Below are positions 41,599 through 50,112 of a stretch of 64,000 nucleotides of DNA, in pieces. The position numbers and the translations under genes are program-made. The stretch lies in NCBI RefSeq assembly GCF_003967075.1, contig NZ_AP018664.1, positions 2,480,001-2,544,000 on the forward strand. The letters run 5' to 3'. This DNA is from Sphingobium amiense (GTDB lineage: Bacteria; Pseudomonadota; Alphaproteobacteria; Sphingomonadales; Sphingomonadaceae). The number at the start of each line of letters is the position of its first letter. The stretch's first letter is position 1. The notes beneath the pieces are model-generated. The model was not told the origin of the DNA and searched no databases. It saw only the letters and a program-made list of their open reading frames with translations.

Positions 41599-44238
41599 AT
41601 GACGCGCTTTGCCGCACTCAAACTATCCTTGGTCCTCGCCTCGTCCTGGACCGCATGCGCTATGGCGCAGGAACCGCAGACCGCGCAGGAGCCACAGTCC
41701 GACGAAGGCGCCGCGATCATCGTCACCGGCACGCGCGCCATGGGGATGCAGGCGGCCGAAGCCGCCGCGCCCGTTCAGGTGCTGAGCCAGGAAGCGATCA
41801 GCCATGTCGGCCAGCCGAACCTCAATCAGGTGCTGACGCAGATCGTGCCGAGCTTCACGGCGCAGACGCAGGGCACCGACCTTTCCAGCTTCTCGCTTTC
41901 GGCACGCCTGCGCGGCCTGTCGCCCAATCACACTCTGGTGCTGGTGAACGGCAAGCGCCGCCACGGCAACGGCATCCTTCAGGTCATCTCGGGGGCGTTC
42001 CAAGGTTCCGCCGCGCCCAGCATCGACCTCATCCCGCCCGACTCGGTCGCGCGCGTCGAGGTGCTTCAGGAGGGAGCCGCCGCCGTCTACGGCACCGATG
42101 CCATCGCGGGCGTCATCAATTTCATCCTGAAAGACCAGACCGAAGGCGGCAGCTTCAAGGTCACGGGCGGCCAATATTATGACAGCGAAGGCGAACTCTT
42201 CTCCGCCTCGGGCAATATGGGCTTCAGGCTGGGCGAAGACGGCTTCTTCAATCTGACCCTGTTTCACCGCCGTCAGAATTACACCACGGTCGGTCAGGGT
42301 CAGGTGCAGGTCACGAAGATGGACGGCACGCTCCAGCCCAACGCGCCCGCGCAATGGTCGAACCTCACCGGCGACGCACTCGCCGGGATCAACGGCGGCC
42401 AGCCCAAGACGAAGCTCAGCATCGCCTTCTACAATATGGGCTATGATTTCGGCGGCGTCGAACTCTACAGCTTCGGCGACTATGCCCGCCGCGAAGGCTG
42501 GGCGAAGCAGGGTTATCGCCATCCCAAGCGCATCTGCTACGAAACCGGCAACGTCGGCGGCAACGTAACGCCTGCCGCCTACGACCCCAATATCTGCTTC
42601 GGCAACACGGGCGTCGTCGGCATGGTGCCGCTCCAGCATGTCGTCGAGGACGAATATAGCTTCACCGTTGGCGCGAAGGGCGAGTTTGGCGGCGGCTGGA
42701 ACTACGACCTCAGCACCACCTACGGCGCGCAGAAGGATTCGATCTACACCGAATCGTCGGCGCACCGCGAAATCTGGCAGGAAAGCTATCAAAACCAGCT
42801 TCGCGGCATCGGCACCGCCAATTCGCCCACCAGCGCCTATGACGGCGGGTTCAAGCTCAGCCAGACCACCGTCACCGCCGACATCCGCAAGGAATTCGAC
42901 ACCGGCATGGCGTCCCCCCTCACCGTGGCGTTCGGCGGCGAATATCGCCGCGACACCTACGAGATCCTTCAGGGCGACCCCATCTCCACCTACAAGACCG
43001 GCGTCCAGTCCTTCCCCGGATACAAGGCGACCGACGCGGGCGACTTCGCGCGCAGTTCCAAGGCGGGCTACATCAACTTCATTGCCGAGCCGGTGGACGG
43101 CTGGAGCGTCGACCTCGCGGGACGGTATGAAGATTATACCGACTTCGGCGACACCGCGATCTGGAAGGCGACCACGCGCTACGACTTCTCGCCCGCCTTC
43201 GCGATCCGCGGCACGGCCAGCACCGGCTTCCGCGCACCGACCCTTGCCGAGCAGAAATATTCGACCATCAACGTGGGTCCGACCAGCGCCATCGCGCAGC
43301 TTCCCGCCGGCACGCCTGCCGCCGCGCTGCTGGGCTTCGGCAGCCTGAAGGCGGAAAAGTCGAAGAACTTCTCCGCCGGGTTCGTGCTGCGTCCCGTCCC
43401 CAAGCTCGCGGTCACGGTCGACGGCTACCTCATCAAGATCAAGGACCGTATCACGGGCACGGCGGCACGCAACGCCGTTCTCAACGGCGTTGCACAACCG
43501 GGCGGCAGCGAAATCCTGTCCGCGCTGAACGCGGCGGGCATCGTGCTCGACAGCGCGCTCTTCACCAGCGGCACCATCGGCGTGTCGAGCTTCACCAACG
43601 GCATCGACACCCGCACATGGGGCATCGACTTCTCCGCCGCCTATCCCGTCGCGCTGGATTTCGGCACGCTCAACCTGTCGCTGACCGCGAACTACAACAA
43701 GACGAAGATCACCAACAACAAGGTGGGCTATCCGATCTTCAACGCCGCGTCGGAAAGCAATATCGAGCGCTCCAATCCCGACTATAAGGTCGTCGCCAAC
43801 GCCCTGTTCAAGTCGGGCCGGTTCACACTCAACGCGCGCGAAACATTCTATGGCAAGACCAGCGTGCTCGTTCGTCCGGCGTTCAACGCCCGGACCCCTT
43901 CGGGCGATCTGCCTGCGGGCGGCTTCCTGATCGCAGACGGCGCGATCGTGAACGGCGTCAATGCGAACCAGCTCTATTTCAACGGCGTAGTCAAGGCGAC
44001 GGCGATCACCGATCTGGAGGCAGGGTTCGACTTCACCGATGCCGTGACCTTCTCCATCGGCGCGAACAACCTCTTCAACAAGAAGCCGGAAATTCCCAAG
44101 CTGCTGGAAGGCGTTGTCGTTGGCGCGGGCGTGTCGCCCTACATCAACGGCGCAGGCGCTTACAGCGCCTCTTACGGCCACGGTCCCTACGGCACGTCAG
44201 GCGGCTACTATTACGCCCGTCTCGACTTCAAATTCTGA
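41599..44238 (+). CDS. TonB-dependent outer-membrane receptor, unknown ligand
   Basis: 879 residues with a signal peptide (ending CAMAQ) and a TonB-box-like EGAAIIVTGTRA. The plug domain has GQPNLNQVLTQIVPSF, LRGLSPNHTLVLVNGKRRHGNGIL, IDLIPPDSVARVEVLQEGAAAVYGTDAIAGVINFILK. The barrel follows (EYRRDTYEI, GTASTGFRAPTLAEQKYS, NYNKTKITNNKVG) and ends in aromatic-terminated DFKF. Sphingomonads encode many such receptors for iron complexes, sugars and aromatics. No dedicated transporter lies nearby, so the ligand is unknown. A hairpin and tandem repeat lie upstream and a terminator downstream. Confidence 0.94.
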   Translation: MTRFAALKLSLVLASSWTACAMAQEPQTAQEPQSDEGAAIIVTGTRAMGMQAAEAAAPVQVLSQEAISHVGQPNLNQVLTQIVPSFTAQTQGTDLSSFSLSARLRGLSPNHTLVLVNGKRRHGNGILQVISGAFQGSAAPSIDLIPPDSVARVEVLQEGAAAVYGTDAIAGVINFILKDQTEGGSFKVTGGQYYDSEGELFSASGNMGFRLGEDGFFNLTLFHRRQNYTTVGQGQVQVTKMDGTLQPNAPAQWSNLTGDALAGINGGQPKTKLSIAFYNMGYDFGGVELYSFGDYARREGWAKQGYRHPKRICYETGNVGGNVTPAAYDPNICFGNTGVVGMVPLQHVVEDEYSFTVGAKGEFGGGWNYDLSTTYGAQKDSIYTESSAHREIWQESYQNQLRGIGTANSPTSAYDGGFKLSQTTVTADIRKEFDTGMASPLTVAFGGEYRRDTYEILQGDPISTYKTGVQSFPGYKATDAGDFARSSKAGYINFIAEPVDGWSVDLAGRYEDYTDFGDTAIWKATTRYDFSPAFAIRGTASTGFRAPTLAEQKYSTINVGPTSAIAQLPAGTPAAALLGFGSLKAEKSKNFSAGFVLRPVPKLAVTVDGYLIKIKDRITGTAARNAVLNGVAQPGGSEILSALNAAGIVLDSALFTSGTIGVSSFTNGIDTRTWGIDFSAAYPVALDFGTLNLSLTANYNKTKITNNKVGYPIFNAASESNIERSNPDYKVVANALFKSGRFTLNARETFYGKTSVLVRPAFNARTPSGDLPAGGFLIADGAIVNGVNANQLYFNGVVKATAITDLEAGFDFTDAVTFSIGANNLFNKKPEIPKLLEGVVVGAGVSPYINGAGAYSASYGHGPYGTSGGYYYARLDFKF

Positions 44239-44253
44239 CCGAAGTGCACGGGT

Positions 44254-44289
44254 GAAAGGGGCCGGTTCGGGAACGGACCGGCCCCTTTC
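44254..44289 (+). terminator. terminator after the TonB receptor
   Basis: GAAAGGGGCCGGT (44254-44266) pairs perfectly with ACCGGCCCCTTTC (44277-44289), 13 bp, loop 10 bases, followed by TCCTT. It is strong and could also limit readthrough into the next gene. Confidence 0.8.
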
Positions 44290-44307
44290 TCCTTGAGGAG
44301 AAAGACG

Positions 44308-44748
44308 ATGAAACGCCTCTTCGCCGCCGCCTTCATGACCGCCGCCATGCCCCTCGCCGCGCAGCCAGCGCCCCCGCCCCAGCCGCTCCCGGCGAAACTG
44401 CCCTTCTCCCCCGCCGTGCGGGTTGGGGACACGCTCTACCTGTCGGGGCAGATCGGGCAGGTGCCGCAGGGCATGGACCGGCATGGCGAGGGTTTCGACG
44501 CCGCGGTGCGCGGCGCGATGGACTCGATCGAGCGCATTCTGAAGGACAACGGCCTTGGCTTCGGCGATGTCGTCAAATGCACGGTGATGCTGGACGACAT
44601 GGCCGACTGGCCGCGCTTCAACGCTGCCTATCTGCCCTATTTCTCGGGACATCGCCTGCCCGCCCGCAGCGCGTTCGGAGCGGACGGGCTGGCGGCGGGC
44701 GCACCGCTCGAAGTCGAATGCATCGCCGCCTTCACGAAGGCGCGCTAG
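44308..44748 (+). CDS. exported RidA-family protein
   Basis: 146 residues from ATG 44308 behind GAGGAG; a TTG at 44293 is possible. Residues 1-22 look like a signal peptide (FAAAFMTAAMPLAAQ). The rest is the YjgF/RidA chorismate-mutase-like fold: LPFSPAVRVGDTLYLSGQIGQVP, ERILKDNGLGFGDVVKCTVMLDDM, FNAAYLPYFSGHRLPARSAFGADGLAAGAPLEVECIA. RidA proteins hydrolyse reactive enamines and imines. A periplasmic member is unusual, and its substrate is unknown. The end overlaps the convergent Trm112-like gene by 4 bases. Confidence 0.87.
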   Translation: MKRLFAAAFMTAAMPLAAQPAPPPQPLPAKLPFSPAVRVGDTLYLSGQIGQVPQGMDRHGEGFDAAVRGAMDSIERILKDNGLGFGDVVKCTVMLDDMADWPRFNAAYLPYFSGHRLPARSAFGADGLAAGAPLEVECIAAFTKAR

Positions 44749-44924
44749 AGCGGCGTCGCCTCCCGCGCCACCAGCACCGGCACTCCGTCCCGCACCGGAA
44801 AGGCAAGACCCGCCGCGTCCGACACCAGCGTCTGCCGCGCCTCATCCCAGCGCAGCGGCGCGCGGCTGACCGGGCAGACCAGCTTTTCCAGCAGCCACGG
44901 CTCTATCGGCGCAGCGCCGCTCAT
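44745..44924 (-). CDS. Trm112/UPF0434 family small protein
   Basis: 59 residues from ATG 44924. The core, EPWLLEKLVCPVSRAPLRWDEARQTLVSDAAGLAFPVRDGVPVLVAREA, is the UPF0434/Trm112 fold. Only one zinc-type cysteine (CPVS) remains of the usual set, as is normal for bacterial members. It is a likely methyltransferase partner. The frame upstream to 44966 would overlap the Lon-N gene stop and is unlikely. It follows the Lon-N gene by 19 bases on the same strand, with the YbbN gene before that. Confidence 0.88.
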   Translation of the reverse strand: MSGAAPIEPWLLEKLVCPVSRAPLRWDEARQTLVSDAAGLAFPVRDGVPVLVAREATPL

Positions 44925-44943
44925 TGCCCGCTCACTGCCCCGC

Positions 44944-45558
44944 TCATTGCATCGTCGCTCCGCCATCGCGCTCGATGCGGCCGACGATCTGCATCAACTG
45001 GATGATCCGCTCCGACCGTTCGGACAGGCTGTCGGCCTCCAGCAGCGTCTGCTTGGCGGCGGGGTCGAAGGGCGCGATCTGCGCGATGCCGTTGACCAGC
45101 GCGGTATCGTCCAGCCGCGATACCGCCGTCCAGTCCACCACATAGCCCAGCGAATCGGCGAAGCGGCGAGATTCCTGCTCCAGCGCTGCGCGTTCCACGG
45201 CAGCGAGGGATTCGTCCTCCTGCGGCGCCTGTTCGACATCGGCCTCGACCTGCCGGAACTGCGTCGCGACCGACAGTTCGCGCACCACCCGGAAGCGGGC
45301 AAGGCCGGTCAGGATGATGTTGAAACGCCCGTCCTCCAGCGCCTCGATATGGCTGACATGGCCGAGACATCCCATGTCGAACAGCGGCGGCACAGCGCCC
45401 GCCCCGCGCGGCTGGATCATGCCGATGCGCCGGTCGCGCGCCATCGCGTCGTGGATCAGCGCCCGGTAGCGCGGCTCGAAGATGTGGAGCGGCAACTCCA
45501 TCCCCGGCAGCAGCAGCGCGCCGGACAGCGGAAAGATCGAAACGCGGGCGAGCGGCAT
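44944..45558 (-). CDS. Lon N-terminal-domain (LON substrate-binding) protein
   Basis: 204 residues from ATG 45558. The whole protein is the LON substrate-recognition domain without ATPase or protease: RVSIFPLSGALLLPGMELPLHIFEPRYRALIHDAM, then GCLGHVSHIEALEDGRFNIILTGLARFRV. A C-terminal helical bundle follows. It probably binds unfolded protein as an adaptor, but its function is unproven. The order thioredoxin (YbbN) - LON-N - Trm112 on one strand is a common alphaproteobacterial arrangement. Confidence 0.88.
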   Translation of the reverse strand: MPLARVSIFPLSGALLLPGMELPLHIFEPRYRALIHDAMARDRRIGMIQPRGAGAVPPLFDMGCLGHVSHIEALEDGRFNIILTGLARFRVVRELSVATQFRQVEADVEQAPQEDESLAAVERAALEQESRRFADSLGYVVDWTAVSRLDDTALVNGIAQIAPFDPAAKQTLLEADSLSERSERIIQLMQIVGRIERDGGATMQ

Positions 45559-45563
45559 GGGCG

Positions 45564-46475
45564 TTACGAAAAGAGGATCTGCGACAGCCTGCGCCGCTGC
45601 CCGGCGACCCAAGGATCTTCCAGACCCACCGCCTCGAAGATCGTGAGCAGTTGCGCCTTCGCCGCGCCATCGTTCCATGCCCGGTCGCGGCGGACGATTT
45701 CCAGCAGCGCTTCGGCCGCGCCGTCGCGGTCGCCGTTCGCCATCAGTCCGCCCGCCAGTTCGAAGCGCGCGTCATGATCGTTCGGATCGGCCGCGACCTT
45801 CGCCGCGATGCCGGAAAGGTCGGCGACAGGCTTCGCATCGCGGGCCAGCGCGATGGCGGCGCGTGCCTGATCGACGGCGGCGTGCTTCGCCGCCTCCGCG
45901 GGCAGCGCCGCCAGCGCGGCTTCCGCCTCGTCCAGTTGCCCCAGCGCCACCAGCGCGCGCGCCTGACCGGCGGCGACTTCGGCGTTATCGGGGTCCATTT
46001 CGGCAATCTGGGAAAAGACCGACAGGGCGCGATCCGCCTCGCCATCGGCCAGCAACTGCTCTCCCATGGCGATCAGCGGCGCGATTTCCTGCGCCAGCGC
46101 CTTTTCATCGGACTGGATCGGCAGTTGAGCCAGAAGCTGATCGAGATATTGTTTGAGCTGTCCTTCGGTGCGTGCCTGCGAAAGGTCCGCGACCGGCTGA
46201 CCCTGAAACATGGCATAGACGGTCGGGATCGACTGGACGCGGAACTGGCTGGCGATGAAGCCATTTTCGTCCACATTCACCTTGACCAGCTTGACGCCCT
46301 TGGCCGCATATTCGGCGCACACTTTCTCGATGACGGGCGTGAGCTGCTTGCAGGGGCCGCACCATTCGGCCCAGAAATCGACGATCACCAGGCTGGTGCG
46401 CGACGGCTCCACCACGTCGCGGCGGAAATCCTCCACCGCCGCCTTTTCGGTTTCGCTCAGTCCCAGGGTCGCCAC
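45564..46475 (-). CDS. YbbN-type thioredoxin/TPR protein
   Basis: 303 residues starting at GTG 46475 behind AGGAGACA. Residues 20-115 are a thioredoxin domain with intact W38-C39-G40-P41-C42. E. coli YbbN lacks the second cysteine, so this one may be redox-active. Residues 120-303 are helical repeats of TPR type (GEADRALSVFSQIAEMDPDNAEV, GQLDEAEAALAALP). YbbN/CnoX proteins cooperate with chaperones to protect proteins from oxidation. It leads the YbbN-LonN-Trm112 unit. Confidence 0.9.
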   Translation of the reverse strand: MATLGLSETEKAAVEDFRRDVVEPSRTSLVIVDFWAEWCGPCKQLTPVIEKVCAEYAAKGVKLVKVNVDENGFIASQFRVQSIPTVYAMFQGQPVADLSQARTEGQLKQYLDQLLAQLPIQSDEKALAQEIAPLIAMGEQLLADGEADRALSVFSQIAEMDPDNAEVAAGQARALVALGQLDEAEAALAALPAEAAKHAAVDQARAAIALARDAKPVADLSGIAAKVAADPNDHDARFELAGGLMANGDRDGAAEALLEIVRRDRAWNDGAAKAQLLTIFEAVGLEDPWVAGQRRRLSQILFS

Positions 46476-46581
46476 GCTCTTGTCTCCTGCTGTCGATGCG
46501 GATCGCTCCGCCCTTAGACCGCAATATGGGGCGCGTCACCCCATGCGCGCAAGGGATGCGTCCGCTATGTCGCCCCGTGCA

Positions 46582-47028
46582 TCAGAGGAAATATTTGAGG
46601 CGGATGTCCTGTTCCACCGCCGATCCCGCAACGGCGAAGCTCGCCGACCGGAAGCTGGGCGCACCGAAGCGCAGAGCGGGATTGCGCGAGAAGCCCACGC
46701 CCTCGCGCGGAATGCCCGCGAAGGTATCGAGCCGGCCATTGCCGTTCTCGTCATGGATGATGGCGATGGCATATTGGCCCGGCGTCAGCATGCCGAGCGG
46801 GATCTGCCCCGTCTTCGCCGGGACGGTGAAGGCCCGCTTTTCCGGGTCGTCGCGGCAGTCGGGGAAATGATCGGGACGGCGGGTGACGCACACCAGCACC
46901 TTGCCCTTCGCCGACCGCAGTCCCAGCATGTCCATGCTGAGCGGCTGGGCGAGGTCGGCGGGCGCGGCTCCGGTCAGCCCCGCCATCGCCGCAAGCGCCG
47001 TTACGATCGTGCCTGCCCTTGCCGTCAT
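46582..47028 (-). CDS. DUF2141 secreted protein
   Basis: 148 residues from ATG 47028, overlapping the upstream stop (ATGA). A signal peptide (GTIVTALAAMAGLTGAAPA) is followed by the DUF2141 beta-sandwich pattern: VLVCVTRRPDHFPDC, AKTGQIPLGMLTPGQYAIAIIHDENGNGRLDTFAGIPREGVGFSRNP. The DENGNGRLD loop looks like a calcium-binding site. Function is unknown. It is translated together with the sterol-desaturase-like gene, suggesting an envelope-lipid role. Confidence 0.87.
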   Translation of the reverse strand: MTARAGTIVTALAAMAGLTGAAPADLAQPLSMDMLGLRSAKGKVLVCVTRRPDHFPDCRDDPEKRAFTVPAKTGQIPLGMLTPGQYAIAIIHDENGNGRLDTFAGIPREGVGFSRNPALRFGAPSFRSASFAVAGSAVEQDIRLKYFL

Positions 47029-47759
47029 GCCCTGCCCTTCGAAAAGTCTCCCAGCCCCCGGTCGGTGCCGCACAGGCGGTCCCAGACGCGGAAATAAAGG
47101 CCGTAATTGCAGCGATACTGGTCATGGTGCCGCTGATGATGGGTCGCGGTGATGAGCCAGCCGCCGAGCGGCCCCCTCACCATCCAGCGCGGAAACATCT
47201 CCCACCCCATATGATTGCTCACCCCCATCACCGTCATGATTGTCAGCACAGCGGCCAGCGCGCCGACATGGATGGGGATGAGGAAGACGAGCGCCGGGAT
47301 CACGACCGCGCCGGTCAGCGCCTCCCACGGATGAAAGCTCATCGCCGCCCAGGCGGTCGGCGGGCGGCTGGCGTGATGGACGGCATGGGCGATGCGGAAC
47401 AGGCGCGGCCGGTGCATCCAGCGGTGCGTCCAGTAAAACCATGTGTCGTGCGCCGCCAGATAGAGCAGCACCGACACCGGCAGCCACCAGAGCGGATAGG
47501 CCGCAACATCGGTATAGATGCGCGTCCATCCCCGCGCCTGCCAGCCCCAGGCGACGATCCCCGCGGGAACGCCATAGATGAACGCCGACAGCAGCGACCA
47601 GCCCACCTCGCGCCCCATCTGTCCTTCCAGCCCGCGATAGAGGCCCGGCTGGCGGATGCGCGTCGCCAGCGCGAAGCCGCCGCTCGCCAGCAGATAGCGC
47701 ACGGCGACGATGGCGCTCATCGCCAGCGCGGACAGGAGGATGGCTGCGACCATGGCCAT
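47025..47759 (-). CDS. sterol desaturase / fatty-acid hydroxylase-like membrane protein
   Basis: 244 residues, several membrane helices and the di-iron histidine clusters of the fatty-acid hydroxylase superfamily: HDTWFYWTHRWMH, HAVHH and ATHHQRHH. Such enzymes hydroxylate carotenoids, hopanoids or fatty acids with molecular oxygen. ATG 47759 is assumed; ATG 47753 is possible. Substrate is not evident. It shares translation with the DUF2141 gene downstream. Confidence 0.88.
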   Translation of the reverse strand: MAMVAAILLSALAMSAIVAVRYLLASGGFALATRIRQPGLYRGLEGQMGREVGWSLLSAFIYGVPAGIVAWGWQARGWTRIYTDVAAYPLWWLPVSVLLYLAAHDTWFYWTHRWMHRPRLFRIAHAVHHASRPPTAWAAMSFHPWEALTGAVVIPALVFLIPIHVGALAAVLTIMTVMGVSNHMGWEMFPRWMVRGPLGGWLITATHHQRHHDQYRCNYGLYFRVWDRLCGTDRGLGDFSKGRA

Positions 47760-47790
47760 GCTATAACCGCCCCGCGCCGTCCCGTCACCC

Positions 47791-48681
47791 TCAGGTGCGC
47801 GGACGCGCCTGCCGGTAGCTGCCGAGCTGGCGCACCCATTTGGTGTGAAACTCCAGTTCGGCGAGCGCCCGGTCGACAGCCGGATCGCCCGGCATGCCCT
47901 CGATATCGCAGAAAAATTCCGTTGCCGCGAAACTCGCGCCGCGCTGGTAGCTTTCCAGCTTGGTCATGTTGACCCCGTTGGTCGCAAAGCCGCCCATCGC
48001 CTTGTAGAGCGCGGCGGGGATGTTCTTCACCTCGAACAGGAAGGTGGTCATGACCGGCCCGACATCGGGCGCGGGCATCTTCGGTTCGTGCGCGAGGACG
48101 AGGAAGCGCGTCATATTGTCGTCGCTGTCCTCGATATTCTCGGAAATCAGGCGCAGGCCGTAGATTTCGGCGGCGAGATAGGGCGCGATGGCGCCTTCGC
48201 CCGCGATCCGCCGCTCCGCCACCAGCGCCGCCGCGCCTGCGGTGTCGGCATAGGCGACCGGCTGGATGCCGCGCTCGCGCAGATAATGGCGGCACTGGCC
48301 CAGCGCCTGCGGATGGCTCAATGCGCTGGAAATCGGGCTTTCGTCCGGGGCCATCAGGCAGTGGCGGATGCGCAGGAAATATTCGTCGACGATGGACAGG
48401 CCCGATTCGGGCAGCAGGAAATGCATGTCGGCGACGCGGCCGTGCAGGCTGTTTTCGATCGGGATGATCGCCCGCGCGGCAAGGCCGGATCGCACGGCGT
48501 CGATCGCGTCCTCGAACGCGAAGCAGGGCAGGGGCACGCAATCGGGCGCATAGCCGAGCGCGGCGAGGTGCGAATTGGCGCCGGGCGCGCCCTGATAGGC
48601 GACGGCGCGCGCCGGGTCGGCGGCGGCCTTCTGCATGAGGTCGGCGACGATGGCGCGGGCGGGGGCGGGGTAATTGTCCAT
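47791..48681 (-). CDS. pheA: prephenate dehydratase
   Basis: Makes phenylpyruvate from prephenate in phenylalanine synthesis. The 296 residues from ATG 48681 show AVAYQGAPGANSHLAAL, FEDAIDAVRSGLAARAIIPIENSLHGRVADMHFLL, the DDNMTRFLVL catalytic strand and a C-terminal ACT domain (TTFLFEVKNIPAALYKAMGGFATNGVNMTKLESYQR) that senses phenylalanine. No chorismate mutase domain is fused. It is divergent from the cytochrome gene. Confidence 0.96.
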   Translation of the reverse strand: MDNYPAPARAIVADLMQKAAADPARAVAYQGAPGANSHLAALGYAPDCVPLPCFAFEDAIDAVRSGLAARAIIPIENSLHGRVADMHFLLPESGLSIVDEYFLRIRHCLMAPDESPISSALSHPQALGQCRHYLRERGIQPVAYADTAGAAALVAERRIAGEGAIAPYLAAEIYGLRLISENIEDSDDNMTRFLVLAHEPKMPAPDVGPVMTTFLFEVKNIPAALYKAMGGFATNGVNMTKLESYQRGASFAATEFFCDIEGMPGDPAVDRALAELEFHTKWVRQLGSYRQARPRT

Positions 48682-48831
48682 GGGCTTGGCGCCGCTTAAG
48701 GTCTCCGTCCCGCGCGCGCAAGCATTTGGGATCAACCCGGCTTGCGCGCTCGCGTGTCCGCCATTATGGCATCCGGCGACAGGGGGCGGGGCCGACATCC
48801 GCCAACGATTGGGTAAGGGAAGTCAAGCGAG

Positions 48832-49473
48832 ATGGGCGATCGTTTCAATACCGTTGCGGGCTGGGCTTTGTTTGCGGGCATCATCGCCTTGGGCGGTGCG
48901 ATCGTCAGTTCCAAATATTTCGACAGCCACCGCCCCGAAAAGATGGGCTACGCCATCGAGGGCGTCGAGGCGGAAGGTGAAGGCGGCGCGGCGTCGGGTC
49001 CGGGCCTCAACACCCTGCTCGCCAGCGCCGATGTCGCGGCGGGCGAGAAGGTCTTCGCCAAATGCGCTGCCTGCCACACCGTCAATCAGGGCGGCGCGAA
49101 CGGCATCGGTCCCAACCTTTACGCCACGGTCGGCGAACCCGTCGGTCAGGGCAAGGGCGGCTACCCCTTCTCCGACGCGCTCAAGAGCAAGGGCGGCGCC
49201 TGGACCTTCGAGAATCTCGACCACTGGCTGACCAGCCCGCGTGAATTTGCGCCGGGCACGAAGATGACCTTCGCGGGCCTTGGCAATCCCAAGGATCGCG
49301 CCAACCTGATCGCATGGCTCAACACGCAGGGTTCCAACCTGCCGCTGCCCGCCGCCGACGCCGCACCCGCCGAAGCGAGCGCGACCGCCGAGGGCGCTGC
49401 GTCCAACGCCACCAACGCCGCCGAAAGCGTCAATGGCGCGGCGCCCGCCAACGCCGCTCCGACCAAGGAATAA
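48832..49473 (+). CDS. membrane-anchored c-type cytochrome (CycM-like)
   Basis: 213 residues. Residues 10-28 form one uncleaved anchor helix, and heme is bound at C78-A-A-C81-H82 with a likely axial M145 (KMTFAGL). The domain AGEKVFAKCAACHTVNQGGANGIGPNLYATVGEPVGQ is cytochrome c2/CycM-like. In alphaproteobacteria this class passes electrons from the bc1 complex to cytochrome oxidase. The C-terminal 40 residues are Ala/Asn-rich and flexible (ATAEGAASNATNAAESVNG). The gene is preceded by a divergent pheA and followed closely by the acetyltransferase. Confidence 0.93.
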   Translation: MGDRFNTVAGWALFAGIIALGGAIVSSKYFDSHRPEKMGYAIEGVEAEGEGGAASGPGLNTLLASADVAAGEKVFAKCAACHTVNQGGANGIGPNLYATVGEPVGQGKGGYPFSDALKSKGGAWTFENLDHWLTSPREFAPGTKMTFAGLGNPKDRANLIAWLNTQGSNLPLPAADAAPAEASATAEGAASNATNAAESVNGAAPANAAPTKE

Positions 49474-49478
49474 GCGGT

Positions 49479-50078
49479 CTGGCGCCGCCGCCCGTCCGGA
49501 TCGAGGATCTGACGGGCGCGTCGCTGCTGTCGGCGCTCGACGCCCTTGCCGACCTGCGGATCGCGGTGTTCCGCGCTTTCCCCTATCTCTACGAAGGCGA
49601 CCGCGCCTATGAGCGCGATTATCTGAACGCCTATGCGCAAAGCCCCGGCGCGATCGTCGTGGGGGCTTTTGCCGGGGACGCTCTGGTCGGCGCCGCCACC
49701 GCCGCACCGATGCGCGATCATGCCGACGCCTTCGCCGCCCCCGTCGCGGCGCACGGCTTCGACCTTTCCAGCCTCTATTATTTCGGCGAATCGGTGCTGC
49801 TGCCGGAATGGCGCGGGCAGGGTATCGGCCACGCTTTCTTCGACCGGCGCGAGGCGAAGGCGCGCACGCTGGGTTTTGCAGCCACCTGTTTCTGCGCCGT
49901 GATCCGCCCACCCGATCACCCCGCCCGCCCGGCCGGCTATGCCCCGCTCGACCCCTTCTGGCGCGGGCGCGGCTATGCGCCGGTGGCGGGGATGATCGCC
50001 AGCTTCGACTGGCGCGACGTGGGCGAAACGGGGGAAAGCGCGCATCCGATGCAGTTCTGGATGCGGCGCGAACCCTGA
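49479..50078 (+). CDS. GNAT-family N-acetyltransferase without a normal start codon
   Basis: The frame begins right after the cytochrome stop and reads PPPVRIEDLTGASLLSALDALADLRIAVFRAFPYLYEGD, which looks like the normal N-terminus of the family. It continues VGAATAAPMRDH, YYFGESVLLPEWRGQGIGHAFFDRREAKAR (acetyl-CoA loop) and DPFWRGRGY. There is no ATG, GTG or TTG between the stop and that N-terminus. CTG at 49479 is the listed guess and the first GTG is at 49566, which would lose about 30 residues. Translation may be coupled to the cytochrome gene. Function is unknown. Confidence 0.7.
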   Translation: MAPPPVRIEDLTGASLLSALDALADLRIAVFRAFPYLYEGDRAYERDYLNAYAQSPGAIVVGAFAGDALVGAATAAPMRDHADAFAAPVAAHGFDLSSLYYFGESVLLPEWRGQGIGHAFFDRREAKARTLGFAATCFCAVIRPPDHPARPAGYAPLDPFWRGRGYAPVAGMIASFDWRDVGETGESAHPMQFWMRREP

Positions 50079-50112
50079 TTGTCCGTTGGGGCGGCGCGCC
50101 CTATAAAGCCGC

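Noticed and set aside
41623..44181. Long minus-strand frame (852 codons) opposite the TonB receptor
   Set aside because: Same antisense artefact of high GC; no motif and no ribosome site.
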